Assembly (NCBI RefSeq): GCF_000499845.2
Contig: NC_023756.2
Coordinates: 7,401,481 to 7,465,480 of the forward strand
Source of the DNA: Phaseolus vulgaris
Taxonomy: Eukaryota; Streptophyta; Magnoliopsida; Fabales; Fabaceae
Reading direction: 5' to 3'
DNA length: 64,000 bases
Shown here: one piece after another, positions 24,178 to 36,390 of the stretch
Numbering within the stretch: the first letter of the stretch is position 1
Layout of the letters: the number at the start of each line of letters is the position of its first letter
Made by a program: the position numbers and the translations under genes
Notes under the pieces: generated by a model
Told to the model about the DNA's origin: nothing
Seen by the model: the letters and a program-made list of their open reading frames with translations, nothing else
Databases searched by the model: none

Positions 24178-24639
24178 TCAAGAATGCTCAGTATTGGGGA
24201 TTTCATCCGTAGAGATGCTGCCGACTTGATTAATTTGAGTGTGAGAGGCAGGATCCTCAAGGTTTTGCTGACGCAAAATGTTGGTAAGGAATTGGCACTG
24301 TTGTGATGTAAGTTGAACCCCCTTTACATCCTGTTCTTTAGGAAAAAGCTCAGAAAAAGTGTCAGTAGTAATCATATTATTGGCTTGGGATGTCCAATTG
24401 GTGAATTTGTAGCCAGGAGGGAACCCATGCTTTTTATAACAGGTGTCAACAGTGTGGCCAATACGATTACAAAAAGTGCAGACTTTTCTAGTAAAAGAAA
24501 ACTTTGAGGTTTTAATATTACCAGGAAAACCCACTTTGTGAAAACAAACAGCCTCAGTATGACCATATTTACCACAAAAATTGCATGTAATAGTGTGACT
24601 ACTATTAAGACTATGAAGACTAGGGTTTTCATTAAACAT
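24178..24639 (-). pseudogene. copia gag remnant with two zinc knuckles
   Basis: A 153-codon ATG-initiated frame with two CCHC knuckles of spacing C-x2-C-x4-H-x4-C (CNFCGKYGHTEAVC and CTFCNRIGHTVDTC). It ends at TGA 24180-24178; the protease continues in the same frame. Copia gag normally has a few hundred residues before the knuckle, and these are missing. Confidence 0.85.
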
Positions 24640-24763
24640 TGCCTAAAAGATTTTTAAAACCAATCAAGATTTTGAAAGAGAACAGAAAAAAAAAAATAAC
24701 CAAGAACAGCAAAGAGGAAAATAAAAATCAGAGAGAAGCGCAGCAGAACTCTTCATTCGAAGA

Positions 24764-24775
24764 GCTCTGATACCA
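24764..24775 (-). other. Primer binding site (initiator Met tRNA)
   Basis: TGGTATCAGAGC on the minus strand directly follows the 5' LTR end, matching the 3' end complement of plant initiator Met tRNA. Confidence 0.9.
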
Positions 24776-25046
24776 TATTACAGTAAATGAAGATGAATAT
24801 TCCTTGTCTGATGTGATACTTTAATGTAGCGTACGTAATCGTAATGAAGAAAGAGAGATTTTGATGAACCCTAATTGTAGAGAAAAATAAATATAAAAGA
24901 AATTTTTATTCACTTGTATATTAGAGAGTAAAATACATGGTGTATATATAAGAAAAAGATTAAGACCTAGCTGAAACAGAAAAAGGAAAGTTGGGTCAAA
25001 CAAACAAAGCCCAATAATTTAAAATAGAAAAATAAATATATTAACA
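24776..25046 (-). repeat. copia 5' LTR (271 bp)
   Basis: Minus-strand reading runs TGTTAATATATT to TACTGTAATA and is followed by the primer binding site. Confidence 0.92.
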
Positions 25047-25618
25047 GAACACGTGGGCATTGCCACGTGCCTTTCTGACTTGATCGTTATTCTGTGCGGA
25101 GGGCCTCACAGCGCCGTAACCCGACTTAGGGTTAATCCGTTGTGTGAGTCCTCCTTCCTTGAAGTGCATCTGGCGCGTGGGATGACTTTCCGGGTGCCAA
25201 CTCATGCACCCCAATCTCTAGTCACCTGCCCTAGGAGTGTATCTACCTTTCTCTCGTACCATGCACGTGGTTCTCCCCTGGTCATGGCCTCCCAAGGTCT
25301 CCCAGCAGTGGCGTGGATACTTCACGAGTCAGGTTACCCCCTACTGGTACTAGAACTTATGGCCTTGAAGCCACCTCTCTTCTCTTGGTTACTGTCCTGA
25401 GCCATCGAGGCCCGAAGCCTCCTTGCGACGTCTTAGCTTGGTGATGCCTTATCCTGACGACGCCTTAACCTGCCGACACCTTAGCAAGGCGACGCCTCGA
25501 CCTGGCGATGCCTCAGTCGGTCAATCTGTTGACTTCCTTCCTTGGATCCCACGAGGGATCCTACCACACGTTGACTTTGACCTTCGGTCAACGCCCGAGT
25601 ACGGGACGGTACAGAATT

Positions 25619-26824
25619 CAAACAATTCAATGTAAAAATTGACCATAACACTAAATAATAATTATGCTAAAAGTGAATGAGTAAAACTCTCAATTATTAC
25701 TCTTATTATATTCTTCGGATGAACTTTCCTTCAACGTTATTACTAAAGTTCGATAATCTTTTAATTGAGAGATCCATCACTGAAGATAACTTATATTCTT
25801 AATATCGAATGACCCAACATGAAATCCAATAAAAACAATAAATAATAACTATGTTAAAATTGAATGAGTAAATCTAACGTTTTATCATAAGACTTCTGAT
25901 TTATTTCTTGTAAAATGAACGTGTTTGATGTTTTCTACTATTTCATAGTTACATTTATAAATTCTTCTTTATAATATATTCTTCTTTATAAAATTTAGTA
26001 AAACTTATTGATAAATACAAATTCTATATTTTCTTTTAACAAATCTCAGATATTATTTCACAATTTTGAAAAAAAATTCAATGAATAACATAATATAAAA
26101 AAAATTGTGTTAAGTAGTTTCTTAGTGGTTCCCATTTATAGATGTTTAGAGTTTAGGATTGGACCACCCCTGAAGTTAAGGATTGGACTACCATAAAGTG
26201 ATTCTCATTTATTTATTTTTTATTATTGATTAAAAAAGAAAATAGTGTCTTAGTTTATAATATTCCTCTTATCATATTTTATCTTTCTAAATGTGATATG
26301 CCCCCCTCTGCAATATTGACCATGAAAGAGGTAAATGGAGAGAGAAGATCTGGAATTGAGTCAGAAAATTCCAATCAGAGCGTTAATTAATCTCCAATCC
26401 TTCAAAAGTTCACATAAAAACAAATTAGGCGTAACTCAGATATGCTGGCATTTCATATATAATTTTGTGATTGGATCCAAATGATGAACCTTCTACAAAG
26501 AGAATGGGAATTTTTATAGTTAGTTATGGACACTAATTCTACACGATCAACGCGTGTCAAAAAACTAATCTAACAAATACTCGTTTTTAACGCTCAAACT
26601 TTGCCTCATTCGGTCAACGTACTGCTATGGCTGCCCCCCCTACAAAGGTTAGGCCACAGCTGTTACTCCTAACCTAACTACCTTTGACAATTTTGTTCTT
26701 AATAACTCTATCCAATAACCTCTTCACTTATATATATATATATATAAATATATAAATATGAAATATTTACCTTTATTCATAAAGAGATGTGTTATTAATA
26801 TAATATTAAATTTTTTTATTAATA
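25619..26824. other. No recognisable gene
   Basis: AT-rich spacer. A degenerate phrase 'taaataataattatgctaaaagtgaatgag' type occurs at about 25650 and again at about 25838. Nothing else is recognised. Confidence 0.4.
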
Positions 26825-27072
26825 TGTTGGAGATCCACATCGACTAAATATGAAAATATTTCATTATATAAGTGGATGCAAACCTCACTTTATAAACCGG
26901 TTTTATAAGGTTGAGTTAGACTTAAAGTTCACTTCATAATATGATATCAGATCTAGGTTTGAGTTTATTCCTAGTGAGAATTTGTTGGCCTTATTAGACC
27001 ACTTGTTATCGAATCACCCATAATATGTTGTCTCACGCATGAGCTGTCACTTTCGGTACGAGGAAGTAATGA
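26825..27072 (+). mobile_element. TRIM relic, 5' LTR and internal part only
   Basis: Starts TGTTGGAGATCCACATCG and follows the TRIM at 19945 through LTR (to about 26941), a decayed primer site TGATATCAGATCT, and internal sequence to the former polypurine tract (GAGGAAGTAATGAG). The second LTR is missing. Divergence is much higher than in the copy at 19945. Confidence 0.8.
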
Positions 27073-27305
27073 GTTTTGGTCTAATCTTTTATAATAATAT
27101 TCTTCTAAACAAGTTTTTTTATTTACAATTAAAACTCTCAAAAACAATGCCTTAGTCAAACACTAAATCTAGTTATATATTTTTTTGTGTTGTGCTTTAG
27201 ACTAATTTTGTTCTTATAACCCCTGCATTTCTGTGTAAGGGTTGAGTTATATAAAGTTTTCATCAGGAATTACAAGTGAATAAAGTATTGTAGGATTCAA
27301 GACTT

Positions 27306-27344
<39 letters not shown>

Positions 27345-28302
27345 GTATATATAGTGATGGTCTATTTTTCTCTCTTTAGAAAAGTGTTTATTTTCAAAAA
27401 AAATTACAAAATGTTGTTTGCCTCCATAGTTTGTATCATTAACTTTTCATTGAAAGATTGAGTAACATATTTCATTAATAAAATTCGAAAATTCTAAGAT
27501 GTTAAATTCACCCTTTGAACTTAGTTCCTTTATCTTTCAACATTTAGTGAAAATTCCATTAAATGATTTAATAGTGACACTCTTGAATTACACAAAATAA
27601 TAGCATATTTTTATTTGTTCTCAAAAGAATTGATTTAATTAAAAATAATTTAGAAACATGTTTCTTGAAAATATTTTGAATGGAAAAAAGTAAAATATGA
27701 ACAATTATAAAAATTCTTTCCTCCTAAGACGTACGAAATCGATTCTCTCCAATCATTTAATTTTTATTTAAATTGTGTAACAATCATACAAAAACTATAG
27801 TAAACTTTAATCCTATATTTAATAAATTTTAGAAACATGATCTATAAGTATATTTTCAAACACAAATAATAATCGTTATAATATCTACTTGTTATACACC
27901 ACACCACTAAAAAAATTACATACATAAAGAATATATAGATAATATACATGTGTTAAATGGGTATGCAAGTAGTTCTAAATTTATAAGAAGTTGTTCTTCA
28001 AAGTACGCGAGAGGAATCTAAATTCTTAACCACTAATTACAAAGATGTCATAAAAAAGAAACCAAAAAGAAATAGTGTAAGATCTTTGAAAATACTTACA
28101 AAATTAAAAAGAAGTTAAAAGTCCTCAAAAAGGGACTCCCTCATGCAAAAGAAGACTAAGAACCCAATATTATGTAGGGTCATTTTCATAAAAGAAATAT
28201 TTGCATGTTCCAACAGTTCTTCTATGATCAAATTTGATATGGAAAAATCTGCAGAATCTTCTACCACTTTTACCTCATAAATAAAATTTTATCAAATACT
28301 TA
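27073..28302. other. No recognisable gene; TA microsatellite
   Basis: AT-rich spacer with a (TA)n run at about 27315-27340. Nothing else recognised. Confidence 0.4.
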
Positions 28303-28695
28303 CTAAAAAAATTATTAAATAAAAACCAATTTTAAAGACAAAAATTAATTAATTACTATATTAACTAAATTAAAAATCATTTTAAAGACTAAAATTTGTT
28401 TTGGTTTATAAATAGTTTTTAAATTAGTATTTACCAAAGTTTTAGCTACCAATTATTTAGATTTTAAATTTGGTAGCAAAAAACTTTGGTCGCTAATTAG
28501 ATATCAATTTAGAAACTATTTAACAATAATATAAACTAATTTAGAATCAATTTTTTAAAATAATATTTAATTTAGTCAATATAGTAATTAATTATTTTTT
28601 GTCTCTAAAATTAATTTCTATTGAATGATTTTCTTCTAAAATTAGTTTTTATTTAATAGTTTTCTTTTAAAATTAGTTTTTATTTAATGATATTT
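28303..28695. mobile_element. Foldback CACTA-type MITE, degenerate copy
   Basis: The order of phrases matches the intact copy at 48931-49314: AAATAAAAACCAATTTTAAAGAC, a central 'gctaccaattatttagattttaaatttggtagc' hairpin, and AAAATTAATTTCTATTGAATGATTTTCTT. Here the ends are eroded (ACTAAAAAAATTATT for CACTACAAGAAAAACACT) and the 3' arm is partly repeated. Confidence 0.7.
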
Positions 28696-30067
28696 TTGTA
28701 GTTACTTATAATAGATTTGTTAAGCTAAATTCAAAATCAAGTTTAGAAGCAACACGAAAATCAAAGTTTTATTTGATCATTTGAGATATAAAGTAGGTAA
28801 TACAGCTTGGCGTATTGAATATTTGTAATTGAATATACATGTTTCATTCATTCATGCAATTATTTGTACCATTTACATTTAGAGATAAAAACATTATTGC
28901 ATGTGTTGGTGCATACACGTTTGTGGGTGTTTAGTTCTATTTTGATGTTTTTTATGTGTCTATAATATTCATAAAATATATTTTTTGTTTTGTTAAAACT
29001 GAATGTTCTTATAAATGAACATGATTTTGATGAACAGATGTTGAAGTTATGAGTGATGAAGCTTAGACTTTGTTTATTTTTATTTTACAAGATGCTCTAA
29101 TTAGATGTGACACCAAGGAAGAGAGATTATTATTTATTTTAGTTTTTTTTTGAAATTTTTATTTTAAATTTTTATTATGGTTTATATGATCAAGAACTTG
29201 TAATTTTTTTGTAATTTTCTTAGACAAAAATTATTCAGATATTATTATGAAACTGTTTTAGAGTAATAGACTAGGAAGATTTAACACAAATGACTTTATG
29301 AGTTGGTCATATAAGATTTACCTTCAACCAAACATTAAAGATTCAGACTATTTTTTTGAGTTAGTAAAAAATAATTTCTTTGAAACATAATTCTAAAAAA
29401 AATTATAATAAAACAAAAACATATTTTGAATTGATATTTTATTGTCAACAACCTCATTTTAATCATATTTAATTTTGAAAAAGATTACAAAGTAAATTCA
29501 CTAAAATATCTTATATTAAAATGTCATATCTATATAAAATTTTAATGAAAAAATAATTTAATTAACTCAAGTAATATTATGTGTTGGAGATATCCTCAAA
29601 TGCGGATATTATAATATCCCACCCTACCCATATAGTGTGCCGTAAAGAAAAATTTATATCCACATAAACAAGTGCCATTTAGAAAATCCGTTAAATATTT
29701 ATTATTGATAAATCTACAAATATACTTATTACAAATATTTTGCTATCCCAACATATTATTCTTTCTTAATTTTTTTTTACTGAATTCTCACTTTGGACTA
29801 GAATGTAATAAAATTTGTACTAAGATCAAAATTAATTTCACATTACAAGGATCAAAATATAATCAATATTTTTCATTAATTACACCATAAGTTTTTTACA
29901 TAATGTTTAATTTATATATATATAAAAGAGAAAAGGTGGAGTAAAACGAATTATTTATTATTAAAATATAAAAATTTATTACATTTCTTATTTTTTACAT
30001 ATAACAATTGAAAAAAAGAAGAAAAATATATTGAAAGTCATTACTCTTAATTTTTGTTTTTGTCCTC
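28696..30067. other. No recognisable gene
   Basis: AT-rich spacer. A TGTTGGAGATATCC at about 29582 only superficially resembles a TRIM end. Confidence 0.4.
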
Positions 30068-30480
30068 TTAAATGGCGTGTCAGTGTCCGATATTCGTATC
30101 AGACACACACCTGTAGGACACGTATCCGTGAAGTGTTTAATTCAAAAAGTATTTGTTAGATTTATGACAATTCTAGTACGGTTCTAACACAATTTTAAAA
30201 AGAAAAAATACATTAATTTTCTAAAATTCAAACTTTATTATATAAATTGTTATTATGATTATAAGAATAGAAACAAATTTTTGTGAACCAGACATGAAAA
30301 ACATCTTTCTGCTAAAAAAAATAATCTGAAACATACTTGTGCACATATATCTTTATTGTCAATTTATATAATTTATAATTTTATAATATATAGATCCATA
30401 TACCTGTATTTTACATTTTAAAGATCTTACATATCTCTATATTTGTGTCCGTATCAATTTCTCTGTGATACATAGCTCTA
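30068..30480 (+). repeat. Dispersed repeat family A, copy 2
   Basis: Aligns by eye with 53085-53500 and, inverted, with 5190-5640: 'aagtgtttaattcaaaaagtattt', 'ttctaacacaattttaaaaag', 'aaaacatctttctgc', 'ataatatatagat'. It lies a few hundred bases upstream of the MGSC-protein gene, so it may touch its promoter. Confidence 0.65.
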
Positions 30481-30898
30481 GTAGTCCTAGTACGATGGAT
30501 GAATGTGTAAGAGAAATATTAAAACTATTTATTAAAAGGGAAAGAAAGTGTTAATCTTTATAAGGTAAAAGCTAAAAAACCATTCATCTTCCCATGGGAC
30601 CCATCTCTCAAAAATCCACATCCAATACATAACACTCTTGGTAGCATCACACCACACAACACAACAAAACGTTGTTGACATAACTTCACTTTCAAGGCCA
30701 ATCCTCTTTAACTTCCATTTTTTTCTCACAAACACAATTTTCCCCTACCCTTTAAGTATAACACCAAAAACCCACACATATTCACACCCTTTGCACACAC
30801 TTCTTCTCTTTCCATCTCTCAAGCAAGTGCAGAGCAATAACTCTAGTTTCGTGTCACCTAGTGACCGTGATGATCATAAAGTTTTTGTCTTTTCAGTG

Positions 30899-33887
30899 AT
30901 GGGTTCGTGTTCTTCGGTCCCCAGAAAGGCTAACGCAGACATGAAGTTCAAACTCTCGTTGGGTTCCAAATCTGAGAAGCTTGTGATTCCCCCATCACCC
31001 ATTAAGGGACAACCCCCGAATGGGGATTTTAAGTGGTCAACGGCTCGGTCAACGACCACCTTTACGGACCATGGTACGGTCTTCTTTTTTTTGTTTCTTC
31101 AGAATTTGTGTTCATATGCTGTTTTCTCTGCTCTGTGTGATTGTGTCCAAAATTTTGAATTACGGTTTCTTCGTTATTCTTGATATTGTGGGAGATTTCC
31201 CTTAAAGTTGATACAATTGTGGTTGCAGTGATTGTAAAAACCTTGATGTTGTGGTGAAAATTGCAGTTCAAGACTTTTCTTAACTTTCTCGTGACCTCAT
31301 ATGAAGATGCTGTTACTATTAATATGTGAATGTTCCTGGGTATTTCGTTGAATGTGTGATCCGAAGATTATTAATCTCTCAGTATATGTTTGAAAAAGAA
31401 GGTTTTTTTTTTTATATTTCTTTTGAAAAAGTTATCTGATGTTACTCAGTGTTGTTGATGCTTGCTTTTATTGAAGCCGGGTTCTCTTTTGTATCTTCTG
31501 CACTTTCGTTTTTGGTGATCTGTTTTGCATCTTTATGTGATATTTGGTCTAGTTGATTTATAAATTTAATTTAATTTCTGTGGTGCTTAGCTATGATTTG
31601 GTTATGATACCCAAGTGGGAAATTATTGGATCCTCTTTAGTCGGTTGCATCCTCCAATTGGAGGAAGACACGTGGAATAAATGTCCCCATCCATCTTTGT
31701 GAATTGCATATATGCTGTGATGTCTCTCATTGGTTTCATGATTTTTATTGTGTGTATATGAATATGAACATGTAGATTTCCATATAAAAACAGATTTGAA
31801 GATTTTTTTTCATATTCCTGATATACGGTCTATTCAATTTCTATCTCTATGTAAACATGTACTCACTATTACATTATTGTTAATATGTTATGATGGACAT
31901 AGAAAGGGATTGAAAAGGAAAAAACCTTTGATGCTGATTAATTTGTTGAACCGTGCTTATACCATAATAGAATTCGGATAAATCATCAATTGTTTTCTTG
32001 TTTGTTTTGGTTGAGGCATCCTTTTATAGTATTATTTCTTCTCCTTCAATGTCTATACTGCATGAGAAATGTGACTACTATTTTTGGTGTACATGAATTT
32101 TCTGTTAGTTACTGATTGAACATGATTTCTCGTTTTGTTAAACAAAACATTATCTTACCAGATTCAATTTGAGGTTAGGATTAGGCTTACATTTCAAACA
32201 TTATTTGCAAACAAGAACTGTATATTTATAAACAGGTTTTAGAATTCATGCACCATGCTTATTTCAGGGACACTTCTGGTTGAATTTATCATATGCTTTC
32301 CTTGCTACTTGTTGATTTAATTTCACACTTAGATAGATACTTTTAATTGTACTGACTATTGTTTTGTGGTTGATGCTCATTACAAGTGGCAATGGTCCCT
32401 GTCTTTGAATCTTCCATGTTTTTGGTAACAGTAACTCTAATTTTCTTGCAGTAAAAAAGAGATGAACAATAAAGTATTGAGTGTCCAAGAATTGTAATTT
32501 GTCTTTTCTGATAAACTACACACTCTGTTGCTTTCTCTTGATCTGAATCCATGTGCCTGATTGTTGCTGACATGTTGCACTTAAATTGGTTCAGTTGTAC
32601 AATGTTAGTTTCTATGTGTATTGTGACTGAGATCCTAGATTATTTGACATGAATGATACTCATTTTGATAGCTTCCTCCACAAAGGTTAAATGGAGAAGT
32701 TAAGAATTGAAGTGACTACTTGGAAATATGAGCTTGTTTCTTTTACCCACCTCCCTTTATAACATTCCAAAGTCAGAATTAATCTTGACATCTCAATTGG
32801 CTCGATTATTTGTTTCTTGGTATTATTTCATTTCTTGAAATACTTTCTCATAGATTTCATATCCATGTTTGCCATTCACAAGCGATTGTTTTCCTGTATA
32901 GGCAGTAAAGAGGAAGCATTTTTTGATTCCAAGCCCTGGTTAGACTCAGACTGTGAAGATGATTTCTACAGTGTCAATGGTGGTAAGGATTCCCTGTAAC
33001 TCTCTTTCCTTTGGTACTCTTTTCTGGCTGAATTAGTTTACTTGGTCATTTTGTTATGTGTAAATGTAATTATGATATGAATGATGAGTAGTGGTGAGAC
33101 ATTTGTGTGCAATAATAGTAGAGAAAAATAAATAGTGTATGCAATTGTAAAACATTTTTATATCTAATTGTTATCAAGTTGTTGATTTTTATAATAACCC
33201 CTTTAAAAGTCATACATGGTTGATAAAAAGTGCATAAAAATTAATATCATAGTAATATATAATGGTAAACTTATACTGTCATGACATTTAGTTTGCCATG
33301 GACTTGGTATCATAATCAGCCTTTGTGTAATGCAAGTTGATGAAGGAAGAACATACTGGTCATTACAAATTTTGGATATGTTGTTTTACCATTTTCTTTG
33401 TAGTTTCTCTTTCACTGATTTTCATTACTCTCTCCAACCACCTTCAGCTGTATTGTCTATTTCATTTTATGCAGACTTTACACCATCTCGAGGGACCACA
33501 CCAGTTCACCATACTTTTGGGACCCCTTCTAGGAGTAGAATTCCTGGTTCTATTTCAATTGCTGAACCATCCCCAGACAAGAAAAAGAAACTGTTAGAAC
33601 TTTTTCGTGAAAGTGTCAGAGATGACCAGGTTGATGGCCCTGGATACAAAGAAGTCAAACCTACCATACAACATGTTATGCCTAAATCTGCACATTCAAC
33701 TCCTTTTATCTCAGGGGCTAACTCCACTTGTAGTAGTGAAAGAACCTTGAGTGATGATCGTGCATCCATTAGACAGAAACCAGTTAAGTCTTTGCAGTGG
33801 TGCATTCCTAGCTTGTCCTCATGCAGAAGCTTTAGGGAGAGAAGTAGGAAGACAAGTCCTGCAATAGAAGTAAATGGAAAACATTGA
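30899..33887 (+). CDS. At3g27210-type plant protein, three exons, 222 residues
   Basis: Exons 30899-31073, 32902-32982 and 33475-33887, all with GT-AG introns in phase 1, give a continuous 222-residue frame ending in TGA. The N-terminus MGSCSSVPRK has Gly2 and Cys4, a likely myristoylation plus palmitoylation signal for membrane attachment (inference). A conserved block with SEKLVIPPSPIKG comes next. Exon 2 encodes FFDSKPWLDSDCEDDFYSVN, followed across the junction by DFTPSRGTTPVHH, the signature by which I recognise the family. The tail is basic and Ser-rich (SLQWCIPSLSSCRSFRERSRK). Molecular function is unknown. The first intron (about 1.8 kb) is long, as is common for a 5' intron. The start ATG is chosen because MGSC is family-typical; the frame stays open upstream without homology. 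Confidence 0.85.
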
Positions 33888-34949
33888 GTTCTCTTGCAAT
33901 CTGATGAACCAAAGTTTGTCTTATGAGTTTAATTTACACTCACTATGTTAATGTAAAACAATTTTACACCGATATCCAATAAGATTTTGTCATCTTATCT
34001 AGTTTTTCTTATTCCTTAATATGATAATATGATAAATTGTTTCTGGATGTTTGTGTAGAACTGATTTTTTTTTTTTTTTTCTGAAAGTGCATATAAATTG
34101 AACTCTTCTTTGATATCCCGGAAAGTGGTTGGACTAAATTTTGGTGATGTTCATCAATGTAAACACAAACATAACATTTGCTGTAACTTCAATAAATCAC
34201 CAATTTTTCACAATCCAAACGTATCAAAACATCATGAAGATGTCAAAATTGAAAGGGTCCAGAGAATTATGAACCCAACTAGATTTATACAACAATTTAT
34301 TAGATTAATAATCATAACATTATTCTCAATCCTAATACAAAAAAAACAAGAGCATTTTTTTTTCCTGAATTATTCAATTTTCAAACAAGTTATTTATGCC
34401 ACCAGAGATACTCTCTGTCTTCCACATTCAATTAAAGGAGACAACATAAAAGAAAGGGTGATAAATAAAAGGACAGTCATGAAACTATTTTAAAAGAAAG
34501 GGAGACAAATGACAATAAGTAGTCATGGATTCATATTTGTTAATTTTTATCAGAGAATCTGGTTTTCCCAACTCCTAATGAAGTAATATTTATGAAAGCT
34601 ATATTTGAAAATGTGAACATGTGACATATGATCAGTTTCATTGGGACAATAAGATGTTTTGGCTGAATGGTAGACCTTACAGTGTGCATGTGCATTAAGC
34701 AATCATAGCTTTAGTTGGTTACTGAAAATGATGAAGGGTTTAACTTCTTCTGCATCCAAAAGTAAAAGGTAACAAAAATAAAGGTGAAGAAAAATATTAA
34801 AGATAGTAACCACGTGAATGATCCTACACATATGGATTGCTTTAACCATTTTAATGGTTGGGTTTACTTGCTTTGCATCCAAACTATTTAATGTTTCATT
34901 TTTCAAAAAGATTTTATTTTGAAGTATTTAGTTGAAATTTGATGATTTA
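33888..34949. other. 3' flank of the MGSC-protein gene; no other gene
   Basis: Probably contains the 3' UTR (AATAAA-like signals are too common here to choose one). The 131-codon frame at 34098-34493 is AT-driven and shows no family signature. Confidence 0.45.
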
Positions 34950-35312
34950 CACTTAAAAAAAATATTAAATAAAAATTAATTTAAAAGACCAAAATTATTA
35001 ATTATTATATTGACTAAATTAGAAATTATTTTATAAACTAAAACATTATTGGAATATATATAAAGTGGTTTCAATTACTAATAAAAATTTATAAAATAGT
35101 TTCTAAATTGGTATTTAACTATTATTAGCTACTAAGGTTTTTAACTACTAACTATTTTATATATTTTAAATTAGTTTTTATTTATTTTTTAAAGACTAAT
35201 TTATAATATAAAATATTAATAACTAAAGCATTGGTATCTAATTTAGATATCAATTTAGACACTATTTTTATAAATTTTTAATAATAATAAAAATAATTTT
35301 AAAGTCATTGTG
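34950..35312. mobile_element. Foldback CACTA-type MITE, degenerate copy
   Basis: Same phrase order as the intact copy at 48931-49314 (AAATAAAAATTAATTTAAAAGAC, TTAGCTACTAAGGTTTTTAACTAC, GGTATCTAATTTAGATATC). Ends are lost. Confidence 0.6.
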
Positions 35313-35319
35313 GGGTTTT

Positions 35320-36390
35320 GAGTACATCCCGAGTCTGTGTTGGGGTGGATGCTTAAAGCTTTAATAGCTTTAGTGATTAATATGACTAATAATTTCTATG
35401 GCAAGACTCGTAAACCACCACAATCGTCACGTAACCACACAACCTTTTTCTTCTCAAATTTTCTAAATGGTTTTGAAGAATATGACATGATCAAGATTTT
35501 TTTAGAGGTGGACAAGGATGAAAGAAGTGTCTATTTCCCGTAGGCTCAATAGGTGGAGAAGAAGATTTGGGTTCATGAGGTTCTTTGAGGTGGCAAATGC
35601 GGGTAGGCTGGAGAAGGAGTTGAATCAAATTCACATAGGCAATATGAAACTATACGTCAACATCTCGAGATACAGAAGAGCAGAGCTTGAACTAGAGGTT
35701 GGTCTGACCAGAGAAGTAAGAAAACAACACAAATATGTACCTATGGAGAATAAAAGTAAGGAGGAACGGAGGGAAAAGAAAGGGAGACAGTCCTTTGTTG
35801 ATGTAGTAAGAAGTACCTCGCAAGAGAAATGAAAAGGCCCCATTGTTGAAACTCAACAACATATTTATCCATGGATGGAAAATAGTGTGATTAGCCACAT
35901 GTTATCAACTTTGGACTACAACCAACTATATGAAGAATTCATCAAGGGGGGATGAATATGATTAAAAAGAGAGGTATATGGGAGATAACTTGGTTCTATT
36001 GACACCAAGATAAGGAGAACAAATAAAGGACATAACCAAGCTTAATAAAGAGTGGTTTGAAAGTGTGTTTGAGATTACTGATCCATGGTCAGAAACCTAT
36101 GTAGCAGGACATAAAATCATTTGGGTTAGATGATATGGTCTTCCTATTTTCTCTGTGAAATAAGGATTGCTTCTCAAAACTGGTTGGAGAAGTGGCTTCC
36201 TTGGTATCCATTGACAAGGCCACAAAGTCTTAGGAAAATCTTGAGTATGCAAGATTCCAAGTTCACCTTCTCAAGACTTGCAACGCTAGGTTGGCAAAGG
36301 GCATGTGAATCAATGGTCAAGTCCATAGTATTTGTATTGAAGAGGAGAGTCCTAGCCAATTTGAAGGTCTATGCAAGTGCCCCTATAACC
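35320..36390 (+). pseudogene. LINE ORF1 relic (RRM/DUF4283-like)
   Basis: Shifting frames read TFFFSNFLNGFEEYDM near 35435, then after a shift VSISRRLNRWRRRFGFMRFFEV and IGNMKLYVNISRYRRAE at 35518-35700. This is the RNA-binding ORF1 segment of plant L1-type LINEs. Further on (36060-36380) come FESVFEITDPWSETYV, IIWVR, a stop, YGLPIFSL and LVGEVASLVSIDKATK, the downstream ORF1 part. Several stops and shifts mean it is not coding. It ends where a CACTA terminus begins at 36391. Confidence 0.65.

Larger units (their letters stand above)
20635..25046 (-). mobile_element. Ty1/copia retrotransposon, complete ends, gag N-terminus deleted
   Basis: The 4412-bp element has two 271-bp LTRs and a GAACA target duplication. 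The minus strand holds a primer binding site TGGTATCAGAGC just inside the 5' LTR (24775-24764) and a polypurine tract TTGAGGGG just before the 3' LTR. Domain order is zinc knuckles, protease, integrase, reverse transcriptase, RNase H, as in Ty1/copia. Only about 135 bp separate the primer site from the knuckle ORF, so the usual gag N-terminal domain is absent. A TGA stop, a homopolymer frameshift and a changed catalytic residue also make it non-autonomous. Confidence 0.92.
19769..25613 (-). mobile_element. Solo LTR, probably Ty3/gypsy, interrupted by two later insertions
   Basis: Removing the TRIM and copia elements with one copy of each target duplication leaves about 1037 bp running TGTTCCTGTCGG to GGGACGGTACA between GAATT repeats. 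It is GC-richer than its surroundings. A TATA-like TGTATAAAAAGGG on the minus strand at about 20498-20510 supports minus orientation. Degenerate tandem units of about 20 bp (gacgccttaacct type) lie at about 25424-25515. The gypsy assignment is by resemblance to legume gypsy LTRs and is less sure than the boundaries. Open frames at 25053-25635 are LTR sequence. Confidence 0.75.

Noticed and set aside
25053..25635. Open frames of 115 and 70 codons in GC-rich DNA
   Set aside because: They lie inside the solo LTR, whose boundaries are set by the GAATT duplication.
29582..29640. TGTTGGAGATATCC as a third TRIM LTR
   Set aside because: Similarity ends after about 12 bases; no primer site or second LTR.
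34098..34493. 131-codon frame downstream of the MGSC-protein gene
   Set aside because: No recognisable domain, unusual composition, and no splice or promoter signals beyond background.
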